Source of the DNA: Oscillospiraceae bacterium
GTDB lineage: Bacteria; Bacillota; Clostridia; Oscillospirales; Ruminococcaceae
Assembly: GCA_022792755.1 (NCBI GenBank)
Contig: JAAWBP010000138.1
Coordinates: 1-7,293 of the forward strand
DNA: 7,293 bases
Direction of reading: 5' to 3'
The notes under the pieces were generated by a model. It was not told where the DNA came from, searched no databases, and worked only from the letters and a program-made list of their open reading frames with translations. This document shows, one piece after another, positions 1 to 6,014 of the stretch. Position numbers and translations under genes: made by a program. Position 1 is the stretch's first letter. The number at the start of each line of letters is the position of its first letter.

Positions 1-48
1 AAATCTGAAACGGGGAAAATAATTTTATCAAAAAGAGGTGTAGTAAAA

Positions 49-642
49 ATGGCAAAATTCTTTTATCAGGGGCATGGCAGCCTTCGGTTCCAAACAGACG
101 GGGGAACCGTAATCTATCTCGACCCATTCGCGGGGGAGGGGTATGACCTCCCTGCCGATCTGATCCTCGTCACCCACGGGCACCACGACCACAACGTCGT
201 GTCCCTTCCGGCCACACAAAAGGACTGTGCGGTCATCACCCATGAGGATTCTCTTAAGGGCGGGGAATACCACCGCTTCTCGGTCAAGGATGTCGAGGTC
301 GAGGCAGTGCCCGCCTACAACTCCCACCACGACCGGGCGGAGTGCGTCGGATACCTTCTCCGCTTCGACGGCTTGACCGTCTACGCTTCAGGGGATACCT
401 CGACGACCGACTGGATGAAGGAGACCGCGCCGGGGCTTGGGATCGACTACGCCTTTTACCCCATCGACGGGATCTACAACATGGATGCGGCCGAAGCTTC
501 CGCCTGCGCCGCAGCCGTCGGTGCGCGGCACAGCATCCCGATCCATATGAAGCCGGGCGAACTGTTTGACCGCCGGGCGGCTGAGGCTTTCCAGGCGAGC
601 GGGCGGATCATCGTTGCGGCAGGGGAGGAGCTCTCCCTATAA
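49..642 (+). CDS. UlaG-like metallo-beta-lactamase-fold metal-dependent hydrolase
   Basis: This 197-residue protein belongs to the metallo-beta-lactamase fold, in the small UlaG-like/YfhI-type branch. Visible metal ligands are the HGHHDH motif at residues 43-48, SGDT with Asp116, and His166 in the IPIHMKPGE segment; an upstream GHGS (residues 8-11) is typical of the branch. It has no signal peptide or membrane segment, so it should be cytoplasmic. The family hydrolyses small molecules, such as the ascorbate-6-phosphate lactone handled by UlaG, but nothing here identifies the substrate. The start is supported by GAGGTG at 35-40, eight bases before the ATG. The length is slightly short for the family but the protein looks complete. 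The downstream exporter begins within 110 bases, yet a candidate promoter and a hairpin separate the two, so a shared transcript is uncertain. The family call is firm; the function is unknown. Confidence 0.9.
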   Translation: MAKFFYQGHGSLRFQTDGGTVIYLDPFAGEGYDLPADLILVTHGHHDHNVVSLPATQKDCAVITHEDSLKGGEYHRFSVKDVEVEAVPAYNSHHDRAECVGYLLRFDGLTVYASGDTSTTDWMKETAPGLGIDYAFYPIDGIYNMDAAEASACAAAVGARHSIPIHMKPGELFDRRAAEAFQASGRIIVAAGEELSL

Positions 643-671
643 GTTTTTCTCTTCCACCGCTTGACAAAATG

Positions 672-680
672 TGTTACAAT
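672..680 (+). promoter_or_regulatory. Candidate extended -10 promoter of the MATE gene
   Basis: The sequence TGTTACAAT fits an extended -10 element (TG, one base, then TACAAT, five of six matches to TATAAT). A perfect TTGACA lies at 661-666, but it is only 8 bases upstream of the -10, far too close for a normal sigma-70 pair, and the hexamer at the proper distance (about 652-657, TTCCAC) is poor. Transcription would begin near 687, inside the left arm of the hairpin described next. Confidence 0.4.
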
Positions 681-727
681 AGGTTCCATCCCCTTTTTGC
701 CGGGCGGCGGAAGGGGATGGAACCTAT
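679..727 (+). promoter_or_regulatory. 17-bp perfect inverted repeat over the MATE start region
   Basis: Bases 679-695 are perfectly complementary to 711-727 (core AGGTTCCATCCCCTT / AAGGGGATGGAACCT) with a 15-base GC-rich loop. TATTTTT follows the right arm, so for RNA arriving from upstream this could be an intrinsic terminator for the metallo-hydrolase gene. The ATG at 717 and the purine run AAGGGG before it lie inside the right arm, so folding would hide that start. A transcript beginning near 687 would keep only about 9 bp of the stem. It may be a terminator, an attenuator or a translational block; the repeat is certain, its role is not. Confidence 0.6.
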
Positions 728-2123
728 ATTTTTGGAAAGCAGGGATCAAGTGGCAGAGTTTGCTTTGGGCTCCAAAGAGGAGCGCAGGTCATTTTATAAG
801 TCGGTCTTTTTTCTGGTGCTGCCGATGGCGCTCCAGAACTTAATCAACGTCGCTGTCACCTCGGCGGACGTGCTGATGCTGGGGAGCGTCGGGGAAACCG
901 TCCTCTCCGCCTCGTCGCTGGCAGGTCAGGTTCAGTTTGTGATGACGCTGATCTTTTTCGGCCTCACCTCAGGGGCGGCGGTGCTGACGGCTCAATACTG
1001 GGGTAAGGGGGATACAAAAACCATCGAGAAGGTCATCGGGATCGCGATGCGGTTTTCGATCCTGGTCGCCTTCCTTTTCACAGTTGTGGTGGAGCTTTTC
1101 CCCTACCAGGTGATGTCGATTTTTACGGCGGAGCAGCCGGTGATCGAGGAAGGGGTCAAATACCTCCAGATTGTGGCGGTTTCCTATCTGCTCACTTCGG
1201 TGACGATGGTCTATCTGAACATCATGCGGAGCGTGGAAAAGGTGGTCATCTCCACCATCGTCTACCTTTGCTCCCTGCTGTGCAATATCGGGGTCAATGC
1301 GGTGCTGATTTTCGGGCTTCTGGGCTGCCCGAAGCTCGGCATCCAGGGCGCGGCGATCGGGACGGTCATTGCCCGTACGCTGGAGCTGGCCATCACGCTG
1401 GTCTATTCCCGGAAGAAATCCAACCCGGTCCGTCTCCACTTTAAAAACCTTTTTGTCCGGAACAAAATTCTGTTCCGCGACTTTTTCCGGTTCTCGATCC
1501 CCGTCACCCTCAACGAGCTGATGTGGGGGCTCGGCGTGTCGATGAACTCGGTCATCATCGGCCATCTGGGAAGCCCGGTGGTCGCGGCGAACTCGGTCGC
1601 GCAGGTCACCCGTCAACTCGCGACGGTGGTCGCTTTCGGGATTGCGAACGCCACGGCGATCCTGATCGGCAAGGCGATCGGGGGGAATCTCTACGACAAG
1701 GCGAGGCTCTACGCCAAGCGCTTTCTCCGGCTCACCCTGATCTTCGGCGGGATCGGCGCGCTGATTGTTCTGGGGGTTGCCCCGGTTGTCCTCGCGTTGA
1801 TGAACCTTTCCGCCGAAGCGCAGGGGTACCTCGTCATCATGATGGGGGTCATGTCCTATTTCGTCTTCGGACAGGCGATCAACACCACCATGATTGTAGG
1901 GATTTTCCGCGCCGGAGGGGACACCAAATTCGGACTTTTTCTTGACGTGTCGACCATGTGGGGCGGCTCGATCCTGCTCGGCGCCCTCTGTGCCTTCGTC
2001 TTCCATTGGAGCATCCCCTGGGTTTATGTGGTTTTAATGAGCGACGAGATCATCAAGCTTCCCTTTACCATCTGGCGGTATAAGAGCCAGAAATGGCTTC
2101 GCAATGTGACCCGGGATTTTTGA
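717..2123 (+). CDS. MATE-family multidrug/organic cation exporter
   Basis: This is a polytopic inner-membrane protein of the MATE (multidrug and toxin extrusion) family, which exports drugs or metabolites in exchange for Na+ or H+. It shows about twelve hydrophobic segments in two homologous halves. Family signatures include the LINVAVTSADVLMLGSVGE first helix, SGAAVLTAQYWGKGD in the N half, and the matching AVVAANSVAQ and GIFRAGGDTKFG segments in the C half. From the ATG at 717 it has 468 residues, within the usual MATE length. The start is uncertain. The frame is open from an ATG at 669 that lacks an SD. The ATG at 717 has its purine run directly against it and lies in a hairpin arm. A GTG at 750 has AGGG five bases upstream and would give 457 residues. 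The family is clear; the transported substrate cannot be predicted. It appears to be transcribed alone. Confidence 0.92.
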   Translation: MEPIFLESRDQVAEFALGSKEERRSFYKSVFFLVLPMALQNLINVAVTSADVLMLGSVGETVLSASSLAGQVQFVMTLIFFGLTSGAAVLTAQYWGKGDTKTIEKVIGIAMRFSILVAFLFTVVVELFPYQVMSIFTAEQPVIEEGVKYLQIVAVSYLLTSVTMVYLNIMRSVEKVVISTIVYLCSLLCNIGVNAVLIFGLLGCPKLGIQGAAIGTVIARTLELAITLVYSRKKSNPVRLHFKNLFVRNKILFRDFFRFSIPVTLNELMWGLGVSMNSVIIGHLGSPVVAANSVAQVTRQLATVVAFGIANATAILIGKAIGGNLYDKARLYAKRFLRLTLIFGGIGALIVLGVAPVVLALMNLSAEAQGYLVIMMGVMSYFVFGQAINTTMIVGIFRAGGDTKFGLFLDVSTMWGGSILLGALCAFVFHWSIPWVYVVLMSDEIIKLPFTIWRYKSQKWLRNVTRDF

Positions 2124-2292
2124 TGTTCTTTGCCGCACCCTCCCCTTCTCTGCCCGGAATCGCCGCCCTCTTTGGCTAGACCACACCTGTCGGCAGAGCG
2201 GAAGAGACGTTTGCGGATAGAAGAAACTGGGACCCATATGGGATTTATAGAATGGCCCGCGGTGCCGGAAGAAAAAGCAGCTAACAAAAGGG
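2124..2292. other. Gene-free stretch after the MATE gene
   Basis: I find no convincing gene here. The open minus-strand frame running through 2024-2395 overlaps the exporter and has no SD or recognisable protein family. The stretch holds a 10-bp palindrome CCCATATGGG (2234-2243) and a widely spaced 7-base inverted repeat (CTCTGCC at 2148-2154, GGCAGAG at 2192-2198). No clear terminator directly follows the MATE stop codon; the nearest is the hairpin at 2293-2323. Confidence 0.5.
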
Positions 2293-2419
2293 AAAGCACA
2301 GGCAAATAAAATGCCTGTGCTTTCTGGTGTCCAGTAAAAGGGGTGCCGAACACCAAGGGGTAATTATATAGCAAACGCCGAAGCGTTGCCAGCAAAAAAG
2401 AATAACTGAGTCGATCCTG
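2289..2419 (-). ncRNA. Candidate small structured RNA on the minus strand
   Basis: Read on the minus strand, a promoter (TTGTAA, 17-bp spacer, TATAAT; 2454 down to 2426) would start an RNA near 2419. The RNA would then fold into AACGC-UUCG-GCGUU (2386 to 2373), a stem capped by the very stable cUUCGg tetraloop, then GGUG-UUCGG-CACC (about 2353 to 2341), then CUGG-ACA-CCAG (2334 to 2324). It would end at a 12-bp terminator hairpin followed by a T-rich tail. An alternative pairing joins UGGUGUUC to GGACACCA across the second and third hairpins, so two folds compete. I do not recognise a known RNA family. The plus strand has no comparable UUCG tetraloop, which favours the minus orientation. There is no expression evidence, so this is inference. 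Confidence 0.35.
2293..2323. terminator. 12-bp terminator hairpin, possibly bidirectional
   Basis: AAAGCACAGGCA and TGCCTGTGCTTT pair perfectly around a 7-base A-rich loop. On the plus strand the tail is only TTTC before GG, a weak terminator for the exporter 170 bases upstream. On the minus strand the hairpin runs into TTTCCCTTTTG, slightly better, and would end the candidate small RNA. Confidence 0.65.
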
Positions 2420-2425
2420 TATATA

Positions 2426-2454
2426 ATTATACTATATATAATAAGAGGTTACAA
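2426..2454 (-). promoter_or_regulatory. Candidate promoter of the minus-strand RNA
   Basis: On the minus strand TTGTAA (2454-2449; four of six consensus matches) and a perfect TATAAT (2431-2426) are separated by exactly 17 bases. Because the region is very AT-rich, a chance -10 is possible; the spacing and the structured sequence downstream are what support the call. Confidence 0.4.
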
Positions 2455-2477
2455 GTCCTTACTTAATTATTTATACT
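2449..2477 (+). promoter_or_regulatory. Candidate promoter of the Xre-type regulator
   Basis: TATACT (2472-2477) lies 17 bases after TTACAA (2449-2454), or 18 after GTTACA (2448-2453; four of six matches). Transcription would start near 2484, giving a leader of about 26 bases with the SD correctly placed. The -35 hexamer is the same six bases used by the opposing candidate promoter, so the two would compete for polymerase. Better TATAAT matches at 2422-2427 and 2437-2442 lack a -35. Confidence 0.4.
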
Positions 2478-2509
2478 GAATATATCAACAGAAAAGTAGG
2501 GGTAACTTC

Positions 2510-2761
2510 ATGTTAAACTATAGAACCGACTGGGGCAGGTGTGAAATCGTTCTGGAAGAGTACCTGTCGAAGAACAAGATCAGCAAGAGCAGTTTGACGA
2601 AGACGGCGGAGCTCCAATACACACAGCTGCAGGCGTACTGCAAGAATATCATCCAACGGCCTGATCTGGGCGTACTCTCGAGGATCTGCTTTGCTTTGAA
2701 CTGTGATGTTTCGGATTTGATCCACTATTTCCCCCCTGAGAAACCCCAGAAAGAGGAATGA
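2510..2761 (+). CDS. Small Xre/Cro-type helix-turn-helix regulator
   Basis: This 83-residue protein is almost entirely one Cro/C1-type helix-turn-helix domain of the short YozG/HTH_26 sort. After a first helix (VLEEYLSKNKIS, about residues 14-25) come KSSLTKTAELQYTQLQAYCK, covering the turn and recognition helix, and then the family ending LSRICFALNCDVSDLIHYFPP. Such proteins bind operators as dimers and often repress their own gene, and frequently sit on mobile or accessory DNA. No toxin, antitoxin or phage gene is adjacent. AGGGG (2498-2502) sits seven bases before the ATG, so the start is secure. The lysine-rich first half and the AT-rich upstream DNA differ from the GC-rich neighbours, which could mean acquired DNA, though that is weak evidence. 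The target is unknown; its own promoter and the opposing RNA promoter are the obvious candidates. Confidence 0.88.
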   Translation: MLNYRTDWGRCEIVLEEYLSKNKISKSSLTKTAELQYTQLQAYCKNIIQRPDLGVLSRICFALNCDVSDLIHYFPPEKPQKEE

Positions 2762-2766
2762 GCGGC

Positions 2767-2789
2767 GGGCTTTGGCGGCCATAAAGCCC
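2767..2789 (+). repeat. 7-bp hairpin just after the Xre gene
   Basis: GGGCTTT and AAAGCCC pair perfectly around a 9-base loop, six bases after the stop codon. There is no T-run, so on its own it is a poor intrinsic terminator. It could protect the 3' end of the short regulator transcript or be incidental. Confidence 0.35.
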
Positions 2790-2832
2790 TGCCTCCGCAT
2801 TCAATCCGCCCCTTGCTATTAAAAAACAGTAA

Positions 2833-2864
2833 AAAGCGCCCCCTGCCTAGGCAGGGGGCGCTTT
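2833..2864. terminator. Perfect 32-bp palindromic terminator between convergent genes
   Basis: The whole 32-base block is its own reverse complement (half site AAAGCGCCCCCTGCCT), forming a GC-rich stem of 14 bp around a CTAG turn. It lies between the ends of the Xre gene (+) and the glycosidase gene (-). On the minus strand the tail is TTTTTACTGTTTTTT, a strong terminator about 33 bases after that stop codon. On the plus strand the tail is only TTT followed by GG. It therefore chiefly ends the glycosidase transcript and may also block readthrough from the regulator. Confidence 0.9.
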
Positions 2865-2896
2865 GGATTGGAGAGGAACTGACGCCGTTTAAAAGG

Positions 2897-4417
2897 TCAG
2901 CAGGATATTTTACGCAGCCGGATCGCAATGTATTCCTTCCCCGGGAGCGGAACGCGGAACTTCCCGGTCTGGACGCCGAGGCTGGTCTCGGTCATCTCCC
3001 AGGTGTCGAGCACCGCGACCTCCCATTTCTCCTCCCCAAAGTCGAAGTCGCGGAAGGAGGGGCGGAACCAGCTGAAATAGTAGAGCTTATAGCTTTCATC
3101 CTTTGAAACGCCGCAGGTCTCGTCGAAATTGTACCAGTACCTCTTCACCATCGGGGAAAGGCCGCAGCCCGGAATTTCGGCGTAAATCTTTTGAAGGAAC
3201 TTGAGGCGGGCGGGGCAGTCGCCGTAGAGCTTCCCCCCGTGAGACCACCAGAGGACGTCGTCGTGTCCCAGATAGGTTTCACCGTGCCCGGCGTAGCCGC
3301 CCCGGACGGCCGCCTCCCAGAACCGGCGGACGAGCTCCTGGCCGGAGATGTTCCCCCAGCACCAGTTGATGTTCCCCTCGTAGCAGATTTCATCCCAGAC
3401 AATCGGCTTTTTATACCGTGTCCGCAGGTCGGCCGTCAGCTCGGTCGAGAGGTGGAGATCCTGCCGCTGAAGGCTGCAATGGGTGATCCAGGGGCGGGTG
3501 TGATCGTAGAAGGGGATGCAGTTGTGGATGGAACGGAGCCGCCCGTACGGGTCGTTTTCGCAGATCACTCCAGCGAGCCGCTCCCAGTCGGCGACGGTCT
3601 TCGCCTTCAGCAGATCGTATTCGTTGGCGAGCGCCCACCAGACGTTGCGGAAGGCCGCGACCCGGGCGATGAGGTATTTGAAATACCGGTCGTCGTTTTC
3701 AGCCCCCATGTCGGAAAAGCCCCAGCGGTCGTAGGGGTGGAGCATGATGATGTCAGCCTCGATCCCAAGGGCTTGCAGGTCGGCAATCCGGCGCTCCAGA
3801 TGGCGGAAATAGGCGGGATTGAAGCGGGTAAAGTCCCATCCGCTTTCCCGGGAGCCCTCAAAGGGGTAGCAGAACGGCTCGTTGTGGTTGTAGTCGTAAT
3901 GCTTGGGGAAGACACAGAAGCGGATTTTATTAAAGGCGCTCTCCCGGAGGGTTTCGAGGGTCTGCTCCTGCAATTCCTCCGACTGGAGATGCCAGACATA
4001 GCAGGTGGTGCCGATCGAGTAATGCGCCGTCCCGTCCTCATAAGCGAAATGATAGGTGTCCGCCACCCGGACGGGGCCGTGGTTTCCTGCGGAGGGCGGA
4101 GTGACGGTAAAACTGCCGGCGGCTGTCTCGTCCGAAAAGCTCCCGGAGATTTCGTACCGGTACTCCCCCTCGAACGAAGGCATGAACCGCACTTTATAAA
4201 CGCCCTCCCCGTCGTAGAAGCCGCTCACCTCCACCTCCTGGCAGGGGTGGGTAAACCGCCCGCGGATTTCACAGTCGGTGAAGGGATTGCCGTCCGTTCT
4301 GCCGGTCAGGGCGATTTCGAACATCCCCCAGCGCTCCACCTGTTCCGTTTTGTTTTGCACCATATCAGTCACCATGCGGCCCCGGCAGCCCACTGCCCAG
4401 CGCCGCCCTTTCTTCAC
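2897..4417 (-). CDS. Cytoplasmic glycoside hydrolase-like protein, DUF5060 and DUF5605 type
   Basis: This 506-residue protein resembles putative glycosidases with a DUF5060 N-terminal beta-sandwich (about residues 26-107, starting VERWGMFEIAL), a TIM-barrel core related to DUF4038 enzymes (about 110-415), and a C-terminal DUF5605-like beta-sandwich (about 420-503). WALANEYD (261-268) gives the Asn-Glu pair that supplies the acid/base residue (Glu266) in clan GH-A-like barrels. IVWDEICYEGN (339-349) holds the probable nucleophile, Glu343 or Glu347. There is no signal peptide or hydrophobic anchor, so it would act on imported oligosaccharides or glycosides; the linkage cut is unknown. The start is a GTG at 4415-4417 with AGGAAAG (4424-4430) six bases upstream. 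ATG codons at residues 15 and 19 lack an SD, though the first 20 or so residues lie outside the conserved domain. It is divergent from the alcohol dehydrogenase gene. Confidence 0.87.
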   Translation of the reverse strand: MKKGRRWAVGCRGRMVTDMVQNKTEQVERWGMFEIALTGRTDGNPFTDCEIRGRFTHPCQEVEVSGFYDGEGVYKVRFMPSFEGEYRYEISGSFSDETAAGSFTVTPPSAGNHGPVRVADTYHFAYEDGTAHYSIGTTCYVWHLQSEELQEQTLETLRESAFNKIRFCVFPKHYDYNHNEPFCYPFEGSRESGWDFTRFNPAYFRHLERRIADLQALGIEADIIMLHPYDRWGFSDMGAENDDRYFKYLIARVAAFRNVWWALANEYDLLKAKTVADWERLAGVICENDPYGRLRSIHNCIPFYDHTRPWITHCSLQRQDLHLSTELTADLRTRYKKPIVWDEICYEGNINWCWGNISGQELVRRFWEAAVRGGYAGHGETYLGHDDVLWWSHGGKLYGDCPARLKFLQKIYAEIPGCGLSPMVKRYWYNFDETCGVSKDESYKLYYFSWFRPSFRDFDFGEEKWEVAVLDTWEMTETSLGVQTGKFRVPLPGKEYIAIRLRKISC

Positions 4418-4484
4418 ATTTTTCTTTCCTTAGCATACCATCTGTCAAACACTCAAGCAAGGAACAAACTGCACAAAGCTTTTC

Positions 4485-4499
4485 TGATATTTTGTATCA
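4485..4499 (-). promoter_or_regulatory. Inverted repeat and weak candidate promoter of the glycosidase gene
   Basis: TGATA and TATCA flank TTTTG, forming a 15-bp dyad. On the minus strand it contains TGATACAAA, readable as an extended -10 (TACAAA, four of six matches); the -35 at 17 bases is weak (TTAAAC). Transcription would begin near 4484, about 67 bases before the GTG start. A repressor bound to the dyad would cover the -10. Both promoter and operator roles are inferred. Confidence 0.3.
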
Positions 4500-4571
4500 A
4501 TGGGGAAAATTTGGTTTAAAATTGAAATGTGGCATCTTTTTTCTCATCTTCCCCGATGCGGCAAAAACTCC

Positions 4572-4600
4572 TTGCATTCGCATTTTCCCCATGATATCAT
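4572..4600 (+). promoter_or_regulatory. Candidate promoter of the alcohol dehydrogenase gene
   Basis: TTGCAT (4572-4577) and TATCAT (4595-4600; five of six matches) are 17 bases apart, and TG at 4592-4593 makes the latter an extended -10. The -10 is embedded in the perfect 10-bp palindrome ATGATATCAT (4591-4600), a possible operator. ATGATAT recurs at 4642-4648, downstream of the likely start point near 4607. I looked for a Rex-type TTGTTAA...TTAACAA box, common upstream of clostridial alcohol dehydrogenases, and saw none. Confidence 0.5.
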
Positions 4601-4672
4601 AGGCTTATCCGGGCGGGGACAAGCCCTGCCCTAAAGACGCGATGATATGCCAACACAACAGGAGGAACAACC

Positions 4673-5845
4673 ATGGAAAATTTCAGATTTTATGCGCCTA
4701 CTTACTTTGCCTTCGGACAAGGCAGTGAAAAAAGCGTCGGCGAGCTGGTCAAACGGTTCGGCGGCAGCAAGGTTCTGCTCCATTACGGCGGCGGCTCGGT
4801 CAAACGCAACGGCGTTTTCGACGCGGTAACCGCCTCTTTGAAAGAATACGGCCTCCCCTACGTCGAGCTGGGCGGCGTTCTGCCGAACCCCCGCAGCGGT
4901 CTGGTTTACCAGGGGATCGACCTCTGCCGCAAGGAGGGGATCGACTTCATCCTGGCGGTCGGCGGTGGCAGCACCATCGACTCGGCGAAGGCCATCGCAG
5001 CGGGCGTGCCCTACGACGGGGATTTCTGGGACTACTATTCCAAGGGAATCCCGGTGACCGAAGCCCTCCCGGTCGGGACGGTTCTCACCATCGCGGCGGC
5101 GGGGAGCGAGGGCTCGCCCGACACCGTGATCACCCACGAAAATGGAATGCTCAAACGGGGCGGCACCGGCGAAGCGCTCCGCCCAAAGTTCTCAGTCCTC
5201 AACCCCGCGTACACCTGCACCCTCCCTCCCTATCAGACCGCCTGCGGGATCACCGACATCATGGTTCATGTCATTGAGCGGTATTTCACCAACACCAAGG
5301 ACGTCGAGATCACCGACCGGCTCTGCGAGGCTGTCCTCCAGACGATGATCGAGGAAGCGCCGAAGGTGATCGCCGACCCCCAAAACTATCAGGCGCGGGC
5401 GAATATCATGTGGGCCGGGATGGTCGCCCACAACAACATCTGCGGCGTCGGCCGGGAGCAGGATTGGGCCAGCCACAACATCGAGCACGAGCTCTCCGCC
5501 CTATACGACTGCGCCCACGGCGCGGGCTTGGCGGTGATCTGCCCCGCCTGGATGTCCTACGTCTACAAGCACGATATCGACCGCTTTGCCCAGTTCGCCG
5601 TCCGGGTCTGGCACTGCGACATGAATTTTGCGAATCCGGAGGCCACCGCGCTCGAAGGAATCGCCCGGTTTAAAGGCTTCTTGGCTTCCATCGGGATGCC
5701 GCTCGATTTCGCCGGACTCGGCGCAAAGGAGGAGGACATCCCCGCCATGGTCGAGACGCTGGGCCTCGGAGCGGAAGGGACGACCGGCGGCTTCGTCAAG
5801 CTCGGGAGCAAGGACGTCGACGCAATCTACCGCCTGGCGCTGTAG
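4673..5845 (+). CDS. Iron-containing alcohol dehydrogenase/aldehyde reductase, YqhD/BDH type
   Basis: This 390-residue group III alcohol dehydrogenase is of the butanol dehydrogenase/YqhD subgroup and should reduce aldehydes to alcohols with NAD(P)H in the cytoplasm, re-oxidising cofactor during fermentation or detoxifying aldehydes. The N-terminal nucleotide-binding part carries YGGGSVKRNG (38-47), a YqhD-like signature associated with NADPH use, and VGGGSTIDSAK (96-106), the dinucleotide phosphate loop. The metal ligands fit YqhD spacing: Asp195 and His199 in GITDIMVH, His268 in WASHN, and His282 in CAHGAG, so all four are present and the enzyme looks intact. Family length is normal. AGGAGG (4660-4665), seven bases before the ATG, is an excellent SD. 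It is probably transcribed alone, from the promoter above to the hairpin at 5885. The family call is firm; substrate and cofactor preference are inferred. Confidence 0.95.
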   Translation: MENFRFYAPTYFAFGQGSEKSVGELVKRFGGSKVLLHYGGGSVKRNGVFDAVTASLKEYGLPYVELGGVLPNPRSGLVYQGIDLCRKEGIDFILAVGGGSTIDSAKAIAAGVPYDGDFWDYYSKGIPVTEALPVGTVLTIAAAGSEGSPDTVITHENGMLKRGGTGEALRPKFSVLNPAYTCTLPPYQTACGITDIMVHVIERYFTNTKDVEITDRLCEAVLQTMIEEAPKVIADPQNYQARANIMWAGMVAHNNICGVGREQDWASHNIEHELSALYDCAHGAGLAVICPAWMSYVYKHDIDRFAQFAVRVWHCDMNFANPEATALEGIARFKGFLASIGMPLDFAGLGAKEEDIPAMVETLGLGAEGTTGGFVKLGSKDVDAIYRLAL

Positions 5846-5884
5846 GTTTTAAAAATCCCGCTCTGTCAGCCTGGCGATAAAGCG

Positions 5885-5933
5885 AAAGGCGGCGCGTCCC
5901 GTTTTTTGAAACGGCGGGGGGCGCCGCTCCTTT
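5885..5933 (+). terminator. Long terminator-like hairpin after the dehydrogenase gene
   Basis: AAAGG and CGGCGC (5885-5895) pair with GCGCCG and CCTTT (5921-5933), apart from a two-base CT bulge. An inner stem CCGTTT / AAACGG (5899-5904 and 5909-5914) closes a TTTG loop. The stem is strong, but the tail after it, CATCC, is not a T-run, so termination may be incomplete and dehydrogenase transcripts could read into the methyltransferase leader. Confidence 0.65.
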
Positions 5934-5937
5934 CATC

Positions 5938-5977
5938 CGGCGGCAAAAATCGGGCCAACCGGAGCGGAATGCCGCCG
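5938..5977 (+). repeat. 8-bp inverted repeat at the head of the methyltransferase leader
   Basis: CGGCGGCA (5938-5945) and TGCCGCCG (5970-5977) are perfectly complementary around 24 bases. A second repeat, GGGCCA (5952-5957) with TGGCCC (5991-5996), interlocks with it, so only one can form at a time. No clear sigma-70 promoter is visible between 5934 and 6000. The role is unknown; it may shape the 5' part of the leader RNA. Confidence 0.4.
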
Positions 5978-6014
5978 TGATCCTCTGCGATGGCCCAAAA
6001 AGGAGAAAACGAAG

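Noticed and set aside
661..680. A classical sigma-70 promoter made of TTGACA and TACAAT
   Set aside because: The hexamers are individually excellent but only 8 bases apart instead of about 17, so they cannot be used together; I kept only the extended -10 reading.
969..2006. A 345-codon minus-strand open frame opposite the MATE gene
   Set aside because: Its translation is a low-complexity mix rich in Asp, His, Arg and Glu with no family pattern, typical of the antisense of a GC-rich membrane-protein gene; it has no SD and lies within an unmistakable MATE gene.
2234..2243. CCCATATGGG palindrome as an operator
   Set aside because: A single 10-bp palindrome far from any promoter or start codon is within chance expectation for a window of this length.
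2024..2395. A 123-codon minus-strand ORF in the gene-free stretch after the MATE gene
   Set aside because: It overlaps the exporter's 3' end, has no SD, and reads straight through the terminator hairpin and the UUCG hairpins, so its apparent sequence comes from structured non-coding DNA.
4432..4460. A glycosidase promoter with -10 TATGCT on the minus strand
   Set aside because: The spacing is right, but transcription would begin at or inside the SD of the gene, leaving no usable ribosome-binding site.
3191..4519. A 442-codon plus-strand open frame opposite the glycosidase gene
   Set aside because: The product is rich in Val, Gly, Pro and Ala without domain motifs, as expected from the antisense of GC-biased codons, whereas the minus-strand frame carries clear domains and an SD.
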